The position numbers were made by a program, and so were the translations under genes. From JACCXM01 sp046328335 (GTDB lineage Bacteria > Chloroflexota > Chloroflexia > Thermomicrobiales > UBA6265): a stretch of DNA of 64,000 bases. The stretch is from assembly GCA_046328335.1 (NCBI GenBank), contig JAXLWU010000010.1, positions 100,570 through 164,569 of the forward strand, written 5' to 3'. Numbering within the stretch: position 1 is the first letter of the stretch; the number at the start of each line of letters is the position of its first letter. The notes below the pieces were generated by a model. The model searched no databases. It saw only the letters and a list, made by a program, of their open reading frames with translations, and was not told the DNA's origin. Below, piece by piece: positions 8,803 through 17,845 of this stretch.

Positions 8803-9555
8803 ATGAACACGCATCGCCGCGGGACGCTCTCCCGGCGGCTCGTTCTGGCCGGTCTCCCGGCCGGGTTTGTCACCGGCGCGACCACCACGTTGGCGCTCGC
8901 CCAGCCGAGCGCCGCTGATCCGGTCAGTTTCTATCTCGGTCAGGTGCTGGCGCTGGCGACCTTGCAGGCGCAGGCGGTCGATCGCCTCCAGCCGCTCCTG
9001 GCCCAGCCGAACGCGGGCGATACCCTCTGGCAGGGGAACGCCAACGCGGAAGCGGGGGTGATTGGCGCGGTGGCGGGGATCATCGGCGCGATGGAACCGC
9101 CGGCGGAGTTGACCGATTCGGTCGAGGAGTTGCGTCTCGCCTCCGCCGCCTACCGGAGCGCCGCCGAGGCGGCGCGGCTGGCCACCGGGGGTGATCTCTC
9201 CCAATTGCCCGCCGCCAGCGCGAACCTGGCGCAGGGCGCCAGCCACATCCTCCTCTGGTTGACCGCGCTGACCAACGAGACCGGCAACGATTGGGGCGAC
9301 GGGCTGCGCACCCTCGTCGAAAGCGCCGCAGCCGCGGCGCCGGTCCAGGCGGAAGCACCGGCGACACCGGAGCCAGCGGTAACGCCGGAGGTGGTGATCG
9401 ACGAGCCGGTCACGGACCAATCCGCCAGCGACACCTCCGACGGTCAGGGCAACAATGGCGGTCAGGGAAACAACGGTCAGAACAAGAAAAACAACAAGAA
9501 CAAGAAGCAGAAGCAGAACCAGAATCAGGATCAGAACCAGGCCGCCGCGTCGTAA
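8803..9555 (+). CDS. Exported helical protein with Asn/Gln/Lys-rich tail
   Basis: A 250-residue protein starting with a signal that contains SRR and a hydrophobic core (LVLAGLPAGFVTGATTTLAL), so probably exported. Residues ~32-165 are Ala/Leu-rich and look like a small helical bundle; the family is not recognised. An Ala/Pro/Glu linker follows. The last ~45 residues are extremely rich in Asn, Gln, Gly and Lys (for example NKKNNKNKKQKQNQNQDQNQ). ATG at 8803 is supported by CGGGAGGAACGC directly upstream; the frame is open further upstream but that part runs through repeat R2a. Function unknown; the tail may bind polyanions or be disordered. Confidence 0.8.
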   Translation: MNTHRRGTLSRRLVLAGLPAGFVTGATTTLALAQPSAADPVSFYLGQVLALATLQAQAVDRLQPLLAQPNAGDTLWQGNANAEAGVIGAVAGIIGAMEPPAELTDSVEELRLASAAYRSAAEAARLATGGDLSQLPAASANLAQGASHILLWLTALTNETGNDWGDGLRTLVESAAAAAPVQAEAPATPEPAVTPEVVIDEPVTDQSASDTSDGQGNNGGQGNNGQNKKNNKNKKQKQNQNQDQNQAAAS

Positions 9556-9586
9556 CGTCACCACCAGTGCCGGGTAGACTGGGGAC

Positions 9587-12406
9587 ATGCGCGTGCAGTC
9601 CCCTCCGCTCCCGTCCGGGACAGTCACCTTTCTCTTCACCGATATCGAAGGGTCGACCCGGCTCTGGGAGCGCGACGCGACAGCGATGTGGCGAACGATC
9701 GCCCGCCACAATGCAATCCTCGGCGAGGCGATTCGCCGCCATGACGGTCACCATTTCAAGACGATCGGCGATGCCTATCAAGCGGCGTTTGCCGATCCCG
9801 CGGCGGCGGTCGCGGCGGCGGTCGATGCGCAACGTGCCCTGGCAGCGGAGGCATGGCCGGAGACCGGGATCATCCGGGTGCGCATGGCGCTTCACCAGGG
9901 CGCGGCGCGGCCCGGACGCGATGGCGATTACCTGGCTCCCAGTCTCAATCGTCTGGCGCGCCTCCTCTCCACCGGGTACGGCGGGCAGGTCCTGCTCACC
10001 GCGATCGTGCGCGATGCCGTGGCCGATCGTCTTCCGGCGGGGGTCGCGCTGCGCTCGCTCGGTCAGCACCGGTTGCGCGATCTGACGGAGAGCGAGGAGG
10101 TCTGGCAACTCGTCATCGACGGCTTGCCGGACACCTTCCCGCCGCTGAAGAGTCTGGAAACCCACCCGACCAATCTCCCGGCGCACCTGCCGCGGCTGAT
10201 CGGGCGCGAGGCGGAGATCGCCGCGCTGCGCGAACTCCTCGACCGGGAAGAAACGAGACTCGTCACCCTCACCGGTCCTGGCGGCGTCGGCAAGACCAGT
10301 CTCGCCCTGGCCGCCGCCCGGCAGGCACTGGCGGCCTTCCCGGACGGCGCCTTCCTCGTGACCCTGGCCGGTCTGCAGGACGCGGAGTTGCTGCTGCCGG
10401 AGATTGCGGCCGCGCTCGGCGTGCGCGAGGGAGGCGGTCTGACCCTGGAAGAAAACCTCCTCGCGTTTCTCGGTGACAAGCAACTCCTCCTCGTCCTCGA
10501 CAACCTGGAGCAACTGCGCCCCTTCGAGGTCGCCGCCGCGATGGTCGCCCGCATCCTGACCCTGCGCATGCTGGCGACCTCGCGCGCGCCGCTGCGCATC
10601 CGCGCCGAGCGGGAGTGGCCGGTCTCGCCGCTGCCAACCCCCGATCCGGAGAGCCGGTTCGAGAGCGAGGACGATCTGGCGGGGCTGGCGGCGATCCCCT
10701 CCGTCGCCCTCTTCAGCGAACGGGCGAAGGCGGCGCGTCATGCCTGGCGGTTGACGACGGCGAATGCCGCCGCGGTCGCCGCCATCTGCGACCGGCTGGA
10801 TGGTCTGCCGCTCGCGATCGAACTCGCGGCGGCCCGCGTGCGCGGACTCACCGCGGAGCAGATCCTGCGCCGCCTCAGCGACGCGCTCGGTCTGTTGGAG
10901 CAGCGCACCGGGAGCCGGCCCGATCGCCAGCAGACGCTGCGGGCGGCGATCGCCTGGAGTCACGACCTGCTGACCTTTGAGCAACAGGCGGCCTTCCGCC
11001 GCCTCGGCATCTTCAGCGGCGGGTTCACCTTCGAGGCCGCGGAAGCGGTGCTCAATGACGCTCCTGCCCCCTGGGTCGATCCCTTCGATGCGCTTGCCAT
11101 CCTTGCCGAGCAGAGTCTCCTCCGCCTGGAGGAACAGGCCGACGGAGAGACGCGCTATGCCATGCTGGAGACGGTGCGTGCCTTCGCCCTGGAACAGCTA
11201 GCCGCGTCTGGCGAGCAGCCGGCGCTGGGCCGGCTGCTGGTGGCGTGGGCACTGGCACTGGCCGAGGAAGCGGAGCGCCACGATCTGACGCCGGAAGCGG
11301 CGGCGTGGCTTGCCCAGCTCGAGCGCGAGCACGACAACCTGCGCACCGCGCTCGGCATCGCCATCGATAACGATCCCAACGACACCGGATTGCGGCTTAC
11401 CCGCCTGATGTGGCAACTCTGGGAGGTGCGCGGGCACTTCACCGAGGGCCGCGCCTGGTTCGAGCGGGCGCTGACCGCTGCCCCGGAGGCGCCACCCCGC
11501 CTGCGGGCGGTAGTGCTGGATGGCCTGGGCGCTCTCTCCCGGATGCAGGGGAATCTTCCCGCCGCCGCCACTGCCCTGGAGGCGAGTCTCGAACTCTGGC
11601 GAACCATCGACGATCCCGATGCACTGGTTGGGGCGTACACCAATCTCGGGATCGTCCGCGAGTTGCAGGGAGCATTCGCGCAAGCGGTCGCGTTGCAGGA
11701 CGAGGCGGTGGCGCTGGCCCGGGCGCACAGCGAACCGCGCCGCGTCGCCAACGCCCTCAACAATCTCGCCACCGCCGTCTGGAACACCGGCGATCTTCAG
11801 CGCGCGGTCGCCCTGCTCGAAGAGAGCGCGGCGATCAAACGGCGCGAGGGGAATCGGCAGGGGCTGGCGGTCAGTCTCAACAACCTGGCGATGTTGATGG
11901 TCGATACCGGCGATATTCCCCGCGCTATTGCCTATCTGGAGGAGACGCTCGCCATCGACCGCGACCTGGGGAATCCCTCGGGCATCGCCGATTCCCTCGG
12001 CAACCTGGCCGCGATCACCGCCGGCAACGGTGAGATCGCGCGGGCGGCGGCGCTCGATGCCGAAGCGCTGGAACTGCGGCGCGATCTGGATGACCGATTG
12101 AGCGTGGCGTTCAGCCTGGAGAGCATCGCCAGTACCGCCGGCCGCGCTGGCCGCGCCGCGGAAGCGGCGCGGCTCCTGGGGGCAACAGCGCGGCTGCGGG
12201 AAGAACTCGGCGCGCCGATCCCTCCCAGCGAACAGGCCCGCTCCGACGAGGGAGAGGCTTTCTCGCGCGAGGCCCTTGGCGAGGATGCGTTTATCCGGCA
12301 TTGGAACGAGGGCCGCGACCTCGATTACGAACATGCCGTAACCGACGCTCTTGTGCTGGCCCGAGATCTGGCCCGTTCGTTGGGTAACGGCGTCAAACCG
12401 CGCTGA
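9587..12406 (+). CDS. Class III cyclase domain - AAA/NB-ARC-type ATPase - TPR regulator
   Basis: A 939-residue fusion. Residues ~8-165 are an adenylate/guanylate cyclase homology domain: TVTFLFTDIEGSTRLWERD carries the first metal Asp and KTIGDAYQAAF the second, and SLNRLARLLS keeps the Asn/Arg pair of the transition-state site, so activity is possible. Residues ~195-480 are a STAND-type ATPase with Walker A GPGGVGKTS, Walker B LLLVLDNLEQL and the TSRAPL sensor. Residues ~580-900 are TPR-like repeats (for example NNLATAVWNTGDLQRAVALL). No DNA-binding HTH is visible at the C-terminus, unlike the LuxR-type relative at 55.4 kb. The family is common in actinobacteria and Chloroflexota and is thought to work as a signal-responsive ATPase switch; the ligand is unknown. 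Confidence 0.9.
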   Translation: MRVQSPPLPSGTVTFLFTDIEGSTRLWERDATAMWRTIARHNAILGEAIRRHDGHHFKTIGDAYQAAFADPAAAVAAAVDAQRALAAEAWPETGIIRVRMALHQGAARPGRDGDYLAPSLNRLARLLSTGYGGQVLLTAIVRDAVADRLPAGVALRSLGQHRLRDLTESEEVWQLVIDGLPDTFPPLKSLETHPTNLPAHLPRLIGREAEIAALRELLDREETRLVTLTGPGGVGKTSLALAAARQALAAFPDGAFLVTLAGLQDAELLLPEIAAALGVREGGGLTLEENLLAFLGDKQLLLVLDNLEQLRPFEVAAAMVARILTLRMLATSRAPLRIRAEREWPVSPLPTPDPESRFESEDDLAGLAAIPSVALFSERAKAARHAWRLTTANAAAVAAICDRLDGLPLAIELAAARVRGLTAEQILRRLSDALGLLEQRTGSRPDRQQTLRAAIAWSHDLLTFEQQAAFRRLGIFSGGFTFEAAEAVLNDAPAPWVDPFDALAILAEQSLLRLEEQADGETRYAMLETVRAFALEQLAASGEQPALGRLLVAWALALAEEAERHDLTPEAAAWLAQLEREHDNLRTALGIAIDNDPNDTGLRLTRLMWQLWEVRGHFTEGRAWFERALTAAPEAPPRLRAVVLDGLGALSRMQGNLPAAATALEASLELWRTIDDPDALVGAYTNLGIVRELQGAFAQAVALQDEAVALARAHSEPRRVANALNNLATAVWNTGDLQRAVALLEESAAIKRREGNRQGLAVSLNNLAMLMVDTGDIPRAIAYLEETLAIDRDLGNPSGIADSLGNLAAITAGNGEIARAAALDAEALELRRDLDDRLSVAFSLESIASTAGRAGRAAEAARLLGATARLREELGAPIPPSEQARSDEGEAFSREALGEDAFIRHWNEGRDLDYEHAVTDALVLARDLARSLGNGVKPR

Positions 12407-12583
12407 GTGGCTGCAACAGGATTCTGTATGGGACGCTTGCCGGAGTTTGGAAATCCTGAAGGGGGAGTGGGCGACACAAGCGTCGCACCCTACAGAAGGC
12501 GCGGCGTAGGGCGTGGCGCTTGCGCCGCTCGCGCACCCTGCCGCATGGCGGAAGGTCCAGAACGCGGGTTCCACCGCACACAA

Positions 12584-13300
12584 TCAGGGATGAACCCTCC
12601 AGTCCGACTGCTTCTCGGCCACGGCGACCAGCCAGTAGCCCCGGCCAAAGACCGAAACGTTCCCTTCAATGCGGGCGAGGCGTCGTGGTATCCGCTCGAT
12701 CGCCGCGTCCCCGCGTGGGGAACGCAACAACCATCGCCAGAAGAGGTTGAGGCCGAGGCGGCTGGCATCGGACAGACCCAATCCGAATCCGCGCAGGCGC
12801 CGCATCCGGAAATGCGGCCGCAGCAGATCGCGGATATCCGCGCGCCGATAGTGCCGGCGCCAACCGACGCCGCGCGTTTCCGCCAGCGGTTGCCCGCGGT
12901 GGCTGATGTCTCGCAGGTAGCGATAGGCGTTGTAGCCATCGAGCCAGGCCAGTCGCCCACTTGCCGGCACCCGCAGGAGCAGGATGCCACCCGGCAGCAG
13001 GACGCGGGCCGCTTCCGCGAGCGCCTCCTCTTCCTGCACCACCAGCGCCAATTCATCGAGCAGCACCACCGCGGCAAACGTCTGGTCCGGAAACGGCCAG
13101 GCGACGACCGGCGCGGTGAACGGTACACCGGGGCGCTGCGCCATCGGGCCCATATCGAGCGCATGGCAGGAGACCATATACCCGGCTCGTCGAAGCGAAT
13201 TCGCCAGTCCGGCATCGCCACCGATCAGCAGGATCGATGATGGTTGCCCGGGGTGTGCTGGTGGCAGCCGGTCACTGAATGCGAGACCCGGAATCGTCAT
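12584..13300 (-). CDS. Class I SAM-dependent methyltransferase
   Basis: A 238-residue protein with a Rossmann methyltransferase core. SILLIGGDAGLANSLRRAGY is motif I. An Asp lies in LDMG, PFPDQTFAAVVLLDELALV corresponds to the Methyltransf_11 motif around strand 4, and ARVLLPGGILLLRVPASG is the post-core strand 5 turn. The C-terminal part (YRRADIRDLLRPHFRMRRLR) resembles methyltransferases of the UbiE/glycosyl-linked type. ATG at 13300 is chosen because the sequence from there is domain-like, while upstream residues are Arg-rich and unlike the family. Substrate unknown. Confidence 0.82.
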   Translation of the reverse strand: MTIPGLAFSDRLPPAHPGQPSSILLIGGDAGLANSLRRAGYMVSCHALDMGPMAQRPGVPFTAPVVAWPFPDQTFAAVVLLDELALVVQEEEALAEAARVLLPGGILLLRVPASGRLAWLDGYNAYRYLRDISHRGQPLAETRGVGWRRHYRRADIRDLLRPHFRMRRLRGFGLGLSDASRLGLNLFWRWLLRSPRGDAAIERIPRRLARIEGNVSVFGRGYWLVAVAEKQSDWRVHP

Positions 13301-13544
13301 CGGGGCATTGGGCACCCTGTTGCCTTGTATGCGTGCCGCCAGAACAGGCAGGACACCGAAAGCCGATGATACCCGGAGGAGCGACAGCCTCCTCCGGGCA
13401 CCGCGCCGACGCGATGCCATCGGTCTCGCGGCGCGACCGGGAAGCCGGCACGAGGCTATTGCGGCTGGGGCGGTGAAGGGCGATCGTCGAAACGGGGATT
13501 TCGCTTCCTTTTCTTTTCTGCGAATCGTTGTGGTTGAATCGTGA

Positions 13545-13841
13545 GTCAGTCATGGCAGCGATCTGTGTGTTCTGGCCCGGTGCGAGGCCGGAAACAACGC
13601 GTGCCGGCGCTGCTCTTGTGCCGGTCGAGAGTTTTGCGCCTGCTCGGTCGTTGTTTGCGCGAACGGCGCCTGTGATCCCGTCTCCAGCTGTCCTCGCTGC
13701 GTACCCGCCAATTGCGAGCGTCAGAACAACGCCTGCCAGGGGTGTTCGTGTGGCGGCAACGTGTGCCTGTGCGGGATTCTTGCCCGTACCTCCGGCCAGT
13801 GCGATCCCGTCACCGGATGTCCGCCGCCGACCGGCGGTTGA
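13545..13841 (+). pseudogene. Cys-rich ORF fragment without a start codon
   Basis: An open frame of 98 codons runs from just after a TGA at 13542 to TGA at 13839. It encodes about 97 residues with 19 cysteines in regular units (GNNACRRCSCAGREFCACS, NGACDPVSSCPRCVPANC, NNACQGCSCGGNVCLCG, QCDPVTGC), very like the C-terminal part of the other Cys-rich proteins here. No ATG, GTG or TTG lies at its beginning, and no leader sequence is present in this frame. A nearby ATG at 13551 is in a different frame. It is best read as the surviving 3' part of a leader-family gene whose front end was lost or frameshifted; use of a CTG codon near the start cannot be excluded. Confidence 0.6.
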
Positions 13842-14018
13842 ATCCACGGGCGGTGCCGTAGACCGCACGCCAATCGATGGGAGGAGCGGTCGCTCTTGTC
13901 CCTGGCAAGCCCAGGGCGTTCGCCTCGCGACCCCGCTCGGGGCTCATACAGACTCCGGATGATTGCTGCGGTTTACAACGTCGTGCATAAGTTGTGTCGG
14001 CTAAACGGGGAGTATCGT

Positions 14019-14104
14019 GTCATCCCGACCGCGGGCGGGACCCCGGCGATGGTGCGGATCACCTAGACCGACGAGATTCCTCGCTGCGGCTCGGAACGAC
14101 ACAA
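14019..14104 (+). repeat. R2 dispersed repeat, copy b
   Basis: Forward copy of the R2 family: GTCATCCCGACCGCGGGCGG at the left and CGACGAGATTCCTCGCTGCG ahead of CTCGGAACGACAC at the right. It lies in a 485-bp gene-free stretch (13842-14326), which otherwise holds only the motif ATCCGGATTCCGTAT at about 14203, also seen beside R1 repeats at 38760 and 44453. Confidence 0.7.
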
Positions 14105-14326
14105 TCTCTGCACAGCGAGATCGCTTCGCTTCACGATGTCAGCGCGCCTGAGGCGAGGGGCGTTGTGCGTCAGTGCCTGAGGTCAATACGAGAGTCTTCA
14201 TCCGGATTCCGTATTCTTGCGACTTTGAACCGGTCTCACCGGAACGCAGAAGCAATGGGCTCCCTCTCCGAGCCGAAGGGTGGCCCGGTGGAGATGAGGA
14301 ACAAACGGTACGGATTGGGCGGCTGG

Positions 14327-15265
14327 CTAGACGCAGCCGTACCCGACGACCGAACACATGGTGTCGCTGCTGAGGCAGCACTCGTACACTGTCTGGCTGA
14401 CCAGGCAACTGGACCCGCTGCTGCATTCCTGCGGGTTCCGCGTATGCTTGCGGAAGCAGCATTTATCCCCGGGGAAGCAGTTGGCGCCAAAGGCGCAATA
14501 GGCATCCTGCGTGCCCAGATACCGCCGGCAGTCGTTGTCGACATCGCATGTCAATTGGCAGGTGGTGAGCAGGATCCCCAACGTGCTGTCGCAGATCGGC
14601 TGTTTCGGGCCGGTATATTGACAACACCGCCGCGATGATCCAATCGTGCAGACGTCGCCCATGGCGACACACGCTCCGGCCTGGGGAGGCTGGCCCCCAC
14701 ACCAGCCGCGCACGCACGCCACCCCCGCGTCGCAATCGGCGTCGGAGCAGCAGATGTCGCTGTCGTCGCGCGGGCAATGACTGTTATCCAGCGAGCCGTT
14801 CGGCATTCGAGTGCGGCAGAGCGTGGCATGATCGAAGACCGCGGTGGAGACGTTGGTCCCTCGCAGGTCGGCGCGGGTGAGCACGGCGAACGTGAAGTCG
14901 GTGTGCGCGAGATTCGCGCCGCGCAGGTCAGTGGAGCAGAGATTGGCGTTGGTCAGGACCGCGCCACTCAGGTTGGCGCCGCGCAGGTTCTTGCCGCGCA
15001 GATCCTTGTCGGCAAAATTGCACTTGCTCAGGTTCTGCCCCGGTCTGGGGTTGGGGCACTCCCGCAACTCGCTCTGGGCCGACTGACTCGTCAGCCGATG
15101 CCGTCGTTTGGGCGCGGCATGGGCGGTGCTGGCTCCGAGGGGGAGATTACCGGAACCGGCGGACAGGACTGTGCCGAGACTCGCCAGGAGACCAGCAACC
15201 ATCTCCCGACGTGAGCCACGGGCGCCCACCGCGCGGGCGAGCCGATCGAACTGGGACCCATCCAT
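14327..15265 (-). CDS. Cys-rich pentapeptide-repeat exported protein
   Basis: A 312-residue protein. The leader is MDGSQFDRLARAVGARGSRR followed by a hydrophobic core to about residue 50, ending with an AHAA-type cleavage region. Residues ~80-150 are clear pentapeptide repeats (KDLRGKNLRGANLSGAVLTN, then STDLRGANLAHTDF), predicted to form a right-handed quadrilateral beta-helix. Residues ~160-312 contain about 25 cysteines (CCSDADCDAGVACV, CSSGSSCLVSQTVYECC). ATG at 15265 follows AAAGGGAGCG. The same pentapeptide-then-Cys order is seen in the damaged gene at 16512 and in the 759-residue protein at 2866. Likely extracellular; function unknown. Confidence 0.88.
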   Translation of the reverse strand: MDGSQFDRLARAVGARGSRREMVAGLLASLGTVLSAGSGNLPLGASTAHAAPKRRHRLTSQSAQSELRECPNPRPGQNLSKCNFADKDLRGKNLRGANLSGAVLTNANLCSTDLRGANLAHTDFTFAVLTRADLRGTNVSTAVFDHATLCRTRMPNGSLDNSHCPRDDSDICCSDADCDAGVACVRGWCGGQPPQAGACVAMGDVCTIGSSRRCCQYTGPKQPICDSTLGILLTTCQLTCDVDNDCRRYLGTQDAYCAFGANCFPGDKCCFRKHTRNPQECSSGSSCLVSQTVYECCLSSDTMCSVVGYGCV

Positions 15266-15353
15266 GCCACGCTCCCTTTGCGGTGTCCATGCGGCCGCGC
15301 CAGACCAAGTTGAATAGTTTCCAGCATACGATACACCACCAGGACATTGGATC

Positions 15354-15555
15354 TAGAGCGTGTTATGAACTTCCAGGAAGGCTACAGCAGAGCCCAGCCG
15401 ATGGATCAGATTTTGGTCCTCCGGAGGACCAAAATCTGATCCACGCAACGACCTCGGGGTCACGTGCGGCACAATCACCGCTGGGAGCGGCGCAATTTGC
15501 GTCGAATGCCTCGGAAGCGGCGGCGGCATCCAGCCAAAGTCCAAAGCAGGCTCTA
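15354..15555. mobile_element. MITE-like element with TAGAGC ends
   Basis: A 202-bp segment between two divergently placed features begins TAGAGCGTGTTATGAACTTC. Its other end, read on the opposite strand, is TAGAGCCTGCTTTGGACTTT. The two ends match at about 15 of the first 20 positions and resemble termini of IS5-superfamily elements. The segment contains a perfect 42-nt palindrome (15402-15443) and no convincing gene. A TA dinucleotide target duplication is possible but cannot be proved here. It is proposed as a short non-autonomous element. Confidence 0.5.
15402..15443. repeat. Perfect 42-nt palindrome
   Basis: Two 21-bp arms with no loop: the left arm TGGATCAGATTTTGGTCCTC plus C is followed directly by its exact reverse complement. 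As DNA it could form a cruciform; as RNA a long hairpin. It lies inside the 15354-15555 element and was not found elsewhere in the window by eye. Confidence 0.9.
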
Positions 15556-15574
15556 ATCGCGCATCGCCGCCACC

Positions 15575-16045
15575 TCAGATAGCCCCGCACCGGAGCGCAC
15601 AACGCCCCTCGCCCTTGGCACACTGCACCGAGGCACAGATTGGCCCGTGATACAGAAGGCATTCGTGGAAGCCCGCGGAGAGGGGGTACTTTGTGTCGCA
15701 CTGGGACGCGGAGGTGCATTCGCCACAATCGCCAAACACGTTATCGATGCAGGCCGTCCCGCCCTCGAAGCGGGGGAACTTCGCGCAGTCGGTGCCGCCG
15801 CAGCTCTCCAAACACCCCTTGCAGCGGTCGCACGTGCATTTACCGTCGACGCAGGTTTGGCCCCGCTTCTCGCACTTCTGCTTCGTCTTCTTGTCGCAGG
15901 TCTTCTTTTTGGCGGCGGTGTGTTCCGCGACGATACCGCTCGTACCAAGGGCGACCGTGCCGCCAAGCGCGGTGCGCAACAGCGCGCGTCGCCCCGATCG
16001 TGTGCCGACCGTGCGGGCCCAGGCATCAAATCGCGAGGCGTCCAT
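15575..16045 (-). CDS. Cys-rich exported protein, leader family
   Basis: A 156-residue protein with leader MDASRFDAWARTVGTRSGRR, a hydrophobic stretch (LLRTALGGTVALGTSGIVA) and then a basic Lys-rich start to the mature part (AAKKKTCDKKTKQKCEKRG). About 20 cysteines follow (GKCTCDRCKGCLESCGGTDC, then CIDNVFGDCGECTSASQC). ATG at 16045 is chosen because it begins the shared leader; the frame is open for another 43 codons upstream with no leader-like sequence. It is adjacent to, and on the same strand as, the related gene at 14327, separated by the MITE-like element. Function unknown. Confidence 0.85.
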   Translation of the reverse strand: MDASRFDAWARTVGTRSGRRALLRTALGGTVALGTSGIVAEHTAAKKKTCDKKTKQKCEKRGQTCVDGKCTCDRCKGCLESCGGTDCAKFPRFEGGTACIDNVFGDCGECTSASQCDTKYPLSAGFHECLLYHGPICASVQCAKGEGRCALRCGAI

Positions 16046-16511
16046 GGGGAGGAGTCCTTTCCTGCTCGATCCGGTAGACCTGAACGGGTCTCGTGCCATC
16101 GAGCATAGAGGCGTGTAGAAATCACGGCTATAGGCAAAACTACGCATTTTCTGACGTGGCGGCGGAAAGGGCACGATGAGGTCACGTTGGGGGCCCGGCC
16201 GCTATGGCGAGCCATGGTCATCGCCCGCGGCACGTTCCAGTAACTGCTTGCCGCTCATTCTCAATGCGCCGCGATCAGCTCCATCCGCTCGGGCAAGTTG
16301 CCGCCGGCGCTGCATCCAATGGGTGCGAGCGATCCGCACACTGGCTTGTGAGCCCTGTGCCGCGATCCTCGGGGAGCGACGTCTTTGCCGCGGTGGCACG
16401 ACCTTCTCCCCGTTTCCCTTGCATGCAGAACAACCCTATGTCAATATATCGGCCAGTAATTCCCGATCTCGTCGCGAATCAGGCTGCAACTGTTCTGGGG
16501 GAGATTCCGCC
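16046..16511. other. Gene-free stretch
   Basis: This 466-bp interval separates the divergent Cys-rich genes at 15575 (minus) and 16512 (plus), so promoters for both are expected here. No operator, repeat or credible gene was recognised. Confidence 0.4.
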
Positions 16512-17457
16512 GTGGACCGTGAGCGTTTCGATGCCCTGACCAATCTCTTTGCGTCCCGCGGCACGCGTCGTATGGTGCTCGCCACCATCGGCGCCGCGCT
16601 GCTGCGGCCCGATCTCGAGACGGCCCGTGCCAGGACGGTCCGCGGGCACGCATCGGAACGGACCACCGCAACCGCGACAACCGGTGCCGTCTGTTATCCC
16701 GGCACGCGCTGCACCCCGGGCAAGGGGCGGAATGCCTCCCGTTGTGACTTCGCCTATTCGACCTACCTGAAAGATCGCGATGCGCGCGGAGCGAACCTCA
16801 GCAGGCGAATTTCTTCGCCGCCGACCTGTCCGGGGCTGATCTGCGCGGGGCCAACCTGAGCGGGAAGGTTTGGTGCATGCCGACCTGACCGGCGCCCGGC
16901 TGGGGCTCGGTCAATCTGCACCAAGCGATCTTCTGCCAGACGATCATGCCCGATGGCTCCCTCAACACCGCTGACTGCGGTCGTGGCGATGCCTGCTGTC
17001 CGACCCCTAGCCAGGGAGCCGGTGCCGGCTGCTCCCTGAACGACCGCAGCTGCAGCCGGAACAGCGACTGCTGCTCGAACTTCTGCAATAGTCAGGGGGT
17101 CTGCCGCAACGCCACCGAAAATTGCCGCCGGCTCAACGAGTTGTGCGGCGCCTTCGCCGGTCGGTGTTGTCTGAGGAGGGCACCGTGTGCACGGGGGGCA
17201 TCTTGAGCCGCTGTTCCGCGCCCTGTCGCAACGATGATGAATACCGCCGAGTTCGCAGTACGACACGGGTGACCAATTCATGGTCTGCCAACCGGTGGTC
17301 CTTGCGGCGACTCCGCGTGCTGCGCCCGTGTCTGTCCCTTCCATCCGGACTGTGTCTCTACAGGGCGACGCCCGCTCCCGGTGGTAGGCAACCCTCGGAG
17401 AGTATCCGATCCACTCGATCCGCCCGCGACGCTCGCTGCGAACCACTGGAATCGTGA
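16512..17457 (+). pseudogene. Frameshifted Cys-rich pentapeptide-repeat protein gene
   Basis: The gene starts at GTG 16512 with the family leader (VDRERFDALTNLFASRGTRR, then a hydrophobic core). The frame breaks inside the pentapeptide repeats at about 16800. The next frame reads ANFFAADLSGADLRGANLSG, then shifts again near 16870 (VHADLTGARLG) and again near 16905 (GSVNLHQAIFCQTIMPDGSL). This leads into a Cys-rich region (CSRNSDCCSNFCNSQGVC). Another shift near 17165 is needed to read EEGTVCTGGILSRCSAPC, and one more to read PTGGPCGDSACCARVCPFHP near 17300. With at least four frame changes and otherwise good family resemblance, it is either a decaying paralogue of the 14327 gene or a locally poor consensus. 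Confidence 0.75.
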
Positions 17458-17845
17458 ACAGTGGGCGGTCTTTCGTGGTCCGCCTATCAGCGGTCGATGC
17501 GGTTGACGCTGCCCCATTTCGCTCAAGCCGAAGGTGCCACCGCCGGTCGGTTGCCTGCGGTGTGCACGCGGGTGGAGCGCGGTTTCATTGCCATCCCGGC
17601 GCAGCTGCATGCCGATATCTCGCGCGTTGTAGCGTAGGGTGCGCTCACCGGAGACCTACCGCTGACTTGCTGATTCCGCCTGAAGATGACACGTTTAGAT
17701 TCCATCGACACGGCGCACAGTCGAAAACGCGCGTGATGGCCGGCTGACGGGGCAATTGCGTTCCCCAACCGGAGTTGCGATCATCCCCAGCGCATGATTG
17801 CGCCACCTCCCGGGTGCTGGGGCGGGACGATGCGACCGGAGCGAC
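17458..17845. other. Gene-free stretch
   Basis: Nothing is recognised in these 388 bases: no coherent codon usage in any frame, no copy of R1 or R2, and no strong hairpin. Confidence 0.4.

Noticed and set aside
11198..12583. A 461-codon minus-strand frame opposite the TPR region of the 9587 gene
   Set aside because: It is a shadow of the intact 939-residue gene, with no recognisable motif or ribosome site.
13994..14638. A 214-codon plus-strand frame
   Set aside because: It covers repeat R2 and the antisense of the Cys-rich gene at 14327; no protein features.
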